This document shows, in pieces, positions 47,640-53,001 of a stretch of DNA of 53,001 bases (within the stretch, counting starts at the first letter, position 1; each line of letters starts with the position of its first letter). The DNA is from Lingula anatina (Eukaryota; Brachiopoda; Lingulata; Lingulida; Lingulidae), in NCBI RefSeq assembly GCF_001039355.2, contig NW_019773693.1:4173-57173 (forward strand), given 5' to 3'. Position numbers and translations under genes: made by a program. Below the pieces are notes generated by a model. It was not told the origin of the DNA. It worked only from the letters and a program-made list of their open reading frames with translations, and did not search any database.

Positions 47640-47910
47640 AAAGGTAGAAGGAAATGAAGCCATCTCCCGCTGACGAAGTCCTTTGCACGGATATGAAAAT
47701 TGCTTTCTCGTCTCATTGCTCGGATCGAAAATAACCTCCTGCTAAAGATATGAAAATTGCCTTGGCGTCTGGGTCTGCCTGCTGCCAATCTTCCGCAAAC
47801 AAAATCCCTTGAACCAATATGAAAATTGCCTTCTCGTCTCGCTTGGATCGCAAATGATCTCCCTCTGAAGATTTGTAAATTGGCTTCGCATCTTGCCTCA
47901 ATGGCGAATC
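47640..47910. repeat. Degenerate minisatellite, right block
   Basis: This is the same unit as 46465-46660, with starts near 47690, 47748, 47817 and 47870. The about 1-kb segment between the two blocks is unrelated, so the array has been interrupted or duplicated. Confidence 0.75.
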
Positions 47911-48593
47911 ACCTAGCTAAGTTGACTTTTCTAACCAAAAAAGGGCATGTCTTTTTCAAACAATTACAGAAAACAACATAGTATTGTTCAACTATTATAT
48001 TGGTATCCTGACTACTTGGAGGGCTTACGCCCTCACCACACATAAGTTGAATATTAAACAAGCAGATAATGGCAGTGTAGGATAATAGCTAACGAAACAT
48101 CACGCGGAAAAATCAAAGAAGAAGATGCCGTTAGTTAGACTGATAATATTAGAAATATGCTGATTTTACTGATTTTCTTTACCCTCTGCCTCTACCCTAT
48201 GTTTTGGCGGCCATTTTGTTTTTTATCAGTAACAATGACGTGTTAGGATGCAGTCCTGTGCCCTATTGTGTTCTTCCGACAGGAAACACATTCACAACAG
48301 CCACAAATAAAGTATATCCGTCAACTTCTGGTTGTTTTTCTGTTTTTCCTCAAAAATTGACGGCCATATTGAAAATGCTCAATGTCTCGGAAGTAGCAAT
48401 CAAGCTAATTTTACCTTTCTAACCCTAAAGGATGCCCTTCTGTAATAAAAAATTACGGGAACGAAACATTGCTGAGTTCGACTATTGTTCCTGTAGGAGA
48501 AAGTGGATATTTGTCATTCTAAATTGTGCAATATCACCCAGTGACGTCATCGTGACGTCATCATTGCTCTCATAGATGTGCACAGTGAGCGTA

Positions 48594-48970
48594 CGTTTTT
48601 TACATCTATTTATGAAATCATAATAAGTACTGGTAGTGCTTGTTTTGATGAAATCTGAATGTACATAAAATGCTGAGTCAGCACATTTAAGAAAGCCTCT
48701 CATCCGGGTACTTGTGAATTTTGGAGTTGCCCCCCGATCCAAAATTGACAAACACCTAAGGNTCTTTTAAATCTATTTATGATATCATAATTAGTACTGT
48801 TAGTGCTCGTTTTGATGAAATCTGTATGTACATAAAATGCTGAGTCAGCATATTTAAGAAAGCGTCTCATCCGGGTACTTGTTAATTTTGGAGTTGCCCC
48901 CCGATCCAAAATTGACAAACACCTAAGGGTCATTCATCGTGGAAAGTTTCATGCTTTTATCAACTTTTGC
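48594..48970 (+). repeat. Dispersed repeat R2, two direct copies in tandem
   Basis: Copies at 48594-48761 and 48763-48970 are offset by 167 bp and joined at an N (48762). Both contain gatgaaatctg.atgtacat, aaatgctgagtcagca, tctcatccgggtacttg and ggagttgccccccgatccaa. The right copy extends into ggtcattcatcgtggaaagt, matching the inverted copy at 45731. The N at the junction leaves open a collapse or join made during assembly. Confidence 0.9.
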
Positions 48971-49522
48971 ACAATTCTGGATATAATTTGGACTTAACCG
49001 CCTGACTATAAGTTAGACAGATCGTCTCAGACGCATTATATGAATGTCTACATTGGTGAATATATTCCCACCAAACCATAGCACCCAGTATTAACACGTT
49101 TTACCTTTAAATGTAACAAAGATATAACTTTTTGGAAATACCAATACTTTTTCTTTGGTCACTAAGGAATGCTACTGTATGTCCAAAACTGTTTATTGAG
49201 TTACGAGCTATAAGTCGAGTGAACGTTTTCAGACAGGTTTTGAGTTATAGTGTTAACCTTAATGATGAAAAGAAATTTGTTGCAAATTACAGGAAAATCA
49301 TTTTGCGCCGTTTTTTTCTACATAACCATCTAAGAGGCACTGTTTGCCTCTAAATGTACCAAGTCTCACTATATAATAAATGTGGTAACCTTGAACTGTG
49401 AAATACACAATCCATCTCATTTAATGCGTTTTGGGCGGACAGACCGTTAAACTGTTTGCTCTCGGATAGAGAAGTTACTCATCAACAACCACAAAAAAAG
49501 GTGAGAATTTTTAAACATGTAT

Positions 49523-49555
49523 TTTGGTCTGAAGAAGCACAGACGGAAACCAAAT
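49523..49555 (+). repeat. Second hammerhead-like core motif
   Basis: TTTGGT, CTGAAGA (49529-49535), an intervening agcacagacg, GAAA (49546-49549) and CCAAA. The outer TTTGGT/ACCAAA segments are complementary. The core strings fit CTGANGA...GAAAC, but a complete three-stem ribozyme was not found. Confidence 0.35.
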
Positions 49556-49623
49556 TGACATCTACATATAGTATGTTCCACTTGAAAAACAGCTACAGGA
49601 AGGACAGGCATGCAGAACTAGCC

Positions 49624-49737
49624 GTTTTTTGTTTTCTGTTCCGAGTATCTACAAACAAAAAGATCAGACATTGGCAGGATTTTGTTTTTCTGTTCCGAAT
49701 AACTACAAACAAAAAGATCAGACACTGACAGACAACG
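49624..49737. repeat. 54-bp tandem duplication
   Basis: Two copies of a segment with ctgttccga, actacaaacaaaaagatcag and aca.tg.cag are offset by 54 bp. Being a multiple of three, it keeps open frames on both strands that mimic coding sequence. Confidence 0.85.
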
Positions 49738-52571
49738 ACATCGGCTTTCGACAGCTGAAGATCTGATGTTTTTGTTAGACGAAATAATAAAACTGCATTG
49801 GCAGTCCCAGAATTTCCCGATGGCTTGGGAGCAAAAGGACAAAAACTTGCGTTGAATGTTGTCGCCGGGTTAGCAAGTATGGTATAATACACTAGGAAAT
49901 ATTTAATGCACTAAAATATGTGAGACTATGGAGACAGTGCTTGGTTTTGTCTGTTGCGGGAGAAGGGGGATGATGGGGCACTTCAGTACCCAGCTTAGGG
50001 AGGGACACGTTCTTTTAGTATCCTCCCCTGGTTCCATAATTGCATTGTGACGATACATTATTGAAAGTCAAAAGCGCTAGACGTGAAAATTGCTCGTATA
50101 TTTGCAAACGCGTTAACGTTCAGGTTCGTGGGTCAATCAATCGCATCGCTGCCCGTCTCATGTGCTCATAATATAAATTTTGTGTGGGGCCCTTAGTTAT
50201 GCCTGAAGTTCCGCAGTTATGTAATTCTAGCTGGGGCCCACTTGTTAAACTGTAATATTGAAAATTAGTGTCGGTACAGGATTGTGGGGCCTGAAGCTAT
50301 CACTGTCTTTTGTGGTTATTCTTTTGAAATGCACGTCTAAAGTGGGTAATTCAGTCATTATTGGTGTAAAAAGGCGTATTTTTATATCTTTTGTTAGATT
50401 AACCCAACTTGTGCTAAATATAGTATGACGAGATTCAGTCAGATCAGTTTTTTCAGATCAGAACCAGATCACTTTTTCAATGCAGATTGTTTTGACAGGT
50501 GAGGACTCGCGTGTTTGTTTGAGTTGCTGTCCGGTCAACTCTTTGTCTTTTGGTCATCAAAACAATAATATGAGACTGAAGAAAACGAATCTCCATATGC
50601 ACGTGCATATCTGGTACATTGCAGTTCAATTTTGTTGGACAACACAAAAGTGGCCGAAACCCATGATCATGAGGCGCTGATTGCATTAGGTTTAGGAAGT
50701 CCATAAGGGCCTCATTCCCAATGCAACTATCGGTCTACTTAGATCGATCCAACTCCGCTGGGACTCGCGCTGAATGCAATCAGATTGACAGATTAATCGG
50801 ATTAACGTTGAGTTAAACACCAAAAAGCTGGCTATGAAACGAGTACGAGGAGGAACGTTTATCTGCATTCAGCAAGGGTCCCTACGGAGTTGGATCGAAC
50901 TACGTAGAACGATAGTATCGTTCGTGCATGCGTTCACCTGCCTGTGATGTACAGCGCCCGTGGGTATTTCAATTACACGGTCGACTTGACTTGGAGTTAC
51001 GCGTCTTTTTTTCTGCTTTAATATATCTGTATCCCTCGCCCAACAAACAATGTCATACTGACAGCACTTAGCCAACAGTTGATTCCCATATTTTTCAAAT
51101 TAAGAGTATAATTTACAATGAACACGAAATTCACGGGCATTTCACGAAGGCGTGATAATAATTTGTTTTCGTGTTAAATAACAGGGCCTACCGTTGATAT
51201 TAATTAAACACTACCAGTATACTCACAGAACGTCACTTTCCCTAACACCTACAAAATACATGCTTTCCTTTAGTAAACGTTGGGGAGGCTGAGATTAAAT
51301 GATTAAACGAGAATTAACCACTCCACTCGAATAAAATCAATAAAAATCCCTCCCAAATTTGTGTCAGCTGTAAACAGACCAAACACTCTATGTGGATTGA
51401 TTAATATACAGTGCAAACATGTTTACAGTGATCAGCTTTAAAGCCCTCCTCGTTTACTTTAAACGCTGATTTCCAGCAGATTTGAATAATTCACAAATCC
51501 CAACCAAACGTGTGGCAAATGATGTACGGCCTGACACGTGTGATTATAATGCCTGAATGAATAACCTGTCACAAATCAAGCCTTTGAAATAATGCATGAA
51601 TTCTGACACTTGTAAGATGGGGAAACGCTATTCCTCTGACATAATACTTATTTACTAATAAGCCTATGTAAGGCATGTAACATATTGGCTATTAGCGCCA
51701 CGTGGTTTCACCAAGCTTTTCAATCTGCAGAGGCCGTCACAATGTGGTACATTATGGTTCAACGCTTACAAAGTAAAAGTGACCACTACTCTACTGACCG
51801 CCATGGACATTAGGCTTGTGGAGTGGACAGAAGGATAGTACGGCTACACTTAGGACCCCAGCACACAGCTTTTCTACGCTGAGTTATTTCACATTAAGGC
51901 ATCCTCCAGTTTGAAATGGCACCACTGACGTTGGTTGTGCATGGATCGCGTATATCTACATGTAGATGAATTCTCAGCAGTGTATATGTACTTGTTAGCG
52001 CTTGCTACATATGTGTTGCTTAGCAGTCTCAAATAACAGGTTTGGAGCAAAATAAGTTCTAGATAGAGAATCGGGTCTCTTCGTTCTGTTGGCAGTACCT
52101 GGAAGCTTTCGGTCTCTAAACTGATTTTTATCTTTATGACACATGAGACTCGATGAAGGACCTACTTGTGAACATTATCTAAATAATTTTATCAGTTCTT
52201 TAATCCACTGCGTCAAGAGTGCATTTTCCATGAGCATTTTTCATTTCGGATTTTGTTTACTCGATCGTCCGAGAACGCAACTTTTGCTGCTGAAGTAATA
52301 TCTAACGCAGTTCAGGGGACGCCATGGCTGTCACCCCGGAAACCCAACCATTATACTTTCGGTTGTGCGGCTGAGAAAGATCATGTGCATACAAAAGTAG
52401 ACACAGGACTGGAGAAGTTTAAAGTCTAGTCCATCGCATCTTAAAACAACATACAATCATGCAGTACAAAACGTACGCATTAACAAACTGAGGCCACAGT
52501 TGTCACTTGCCCTCGGATAAACTTTGGACGACCAAGCTAAAAGACTGTACATAATTATCAGTTTAACAGAG

Positions 52572-53001
52572 ATGGAGCAGACGACGAAGTTTACGGCGGA
52601 TTGTGGTGTCTCAGTACGGAAAGGATATCCGTCTCTCTCGCGGTTAATTCGAAAGACCTACATCGACTTGGGAACGATATCTGCAATAGCCGTCGTTGTG
52701 TATAATGCCTGGTCGGGCCAACAAAACCTCCAGAGCAGCCTGAACTTCGAAGATGGCATAGGAGTTATATCTCTCAGCATATTCTACGCTGCGTCGATTG
52801 CATCCTCTTTGTATGCGCCGCTAATGGTGGACAAATTGGGCCCAAAGAAGTCGATACTGATTTCTGTAAGTGCGGCACTTTTGTATTACGCTGCTAATTT
52901 CTACCCCACAATGTATACACTCGGTATGGCAGCTCTGTTGTATGGGTTGGTCTCCACGCCGTTCTTCACATGTCTGGGCTACATCATTACTACGGCTGCT
53001 T
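52572..53001 (+). CDS. Second UNC93-like gene, 5' part, cut by the window end
   Basis: The ATG at 52572 (MEQTTKFTADCGVSVRKGY) opens a frame that runs unbroken to the window end, 143 codons. The first hydrophobic segment (about 33-47) is followed by GQQNLQSSLNFEDGIG, aligning with GLQTLQSSLYSEHGLG of the gene at 42648. Further matches are VDKLGPKKSILIS with VEKIGCKKAIIAG and AANFYPTMYTLG with CANFYPRMYTLV. The two are same-strand tandem paralogues, clearly diverged rather than a recent copy. The remaining helices and the C terminus are outside the window. An upstream atg at 52324 (gccatggctg) is not in a long frame. Confidence 0.8.
   Translation, partial: MEQTTKFTADCGVSVRKGYPSLSRLIRKTYIDLGTISAIAVVVYNAWSGQQNLQSSLNFEDGIGVISLSIFYAASIASSLYAPLMVDKLGPKKSILISVSAALLYYAANFYPTMYTLGMAALLYGLVSTPFFTCLGYIITTAA

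Larger units (their letters stand above)
43701..52571. other. Repeat-rich stretch between two UNC93-like genes
   Basis: No convincing exon was identified. It holds a pyrimidine-rich tract (43895-43985), a T-run (45060-45082), the inverted repeat at 45144-45291, an (ATT)n tract (about 45476-45512), dispersed repeat R2, a degenerate minisatellite, and a 54-bp tandem duplication. The 97-codon frame at 44406-44699 and the short frame at 44170-44270 were considered and left uncalled. Confidence 0.5.

Noticed and set aside
48482-48933. Two overlapping minus-strand frames with similar peptides
   Set aside because: They are the two tandem copies of repeat R2 joined at an N; amino-acid-changing differences and a frameshift in the third copy argue against a gene.

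Overview
The window is nuclear DNA from an invertebrate animal. Genes are split by many GT-AG introns, the background is AT-rich, simple-sequence repeats are abundant, and the recognisable proteins are animal orthologues (BAG1, RADX, VPS26C, a SAXO-type axonemal protein, UNC93-like transporters, an ankyrin/death-domain protein). The mix would fit a lophotrochozoan such as a mollusc, annelid or brachiopod, but the sequence alone does not fix the phylum. All gene models were assembled by eye from splice sites, reading phase and protein similarity; no search was run.

Layout. 1-3200: AT-rich DNA with microsatellites, no gene seen. 3518-9880 (minus): a 538-residue ankyrin-repeat/death-domain protein in 12 coding exons. 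Its repeat exons form a tandem array of two alternating types, one of which has been lost, and two duplicated candidate 5' leader exons lie upstream on either side of a 620-N gap. 12117-13534 (minus): a three-exon, 154-residue secreted protein with prohormone-like cleavage sites, possibly a neuropeptide precursor. 13535-14860: no gene seen. 15788-19241 (minus): BAG1, 6 exons, 204 residues. 19484-27598 (plus): RADX, 15 exons, 832 residues, head to head with BAG1 across 242 bp. 28501-32449 (minus): VPS26C, 9 exons, 297 residues, converging on RADX. 33151-38351 (plus): SAXO-like microtubule inner protein, 5 exons, with a one-base phase conflict beside an N. 38800-42600: no gene seen. 42648-43700 (plus): first coding exon of an UNC93-like membrane protein, whose C-terminal part is not found downstream. 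43701-52571: a repeat-rich stretch with inverted repeats carrying hammerhead-like cores, a three-copy dispersed repeat and a degenerate minisatellite. 52572-53001 (plus): start of a second UNC93-like gene, cut by the window edge.

The genes are not an operon and share no single pathway. BAG1 (Hsc70 nucleotide exchange), RADX (ssDNA binding at replication forks), VPS26C (Retriever endosomal recycling) and SAXO (axonemal microtubules) are conserved housekeeping or ciliary functions. The ankyrin/death protein and the UNC93-like genes show local duplication. The most novel items are the candidate peptide precursor, the alternating ankyrin exon array with its missing member, the duplicated leader exons, and the hammerhead-like inverted repeat.
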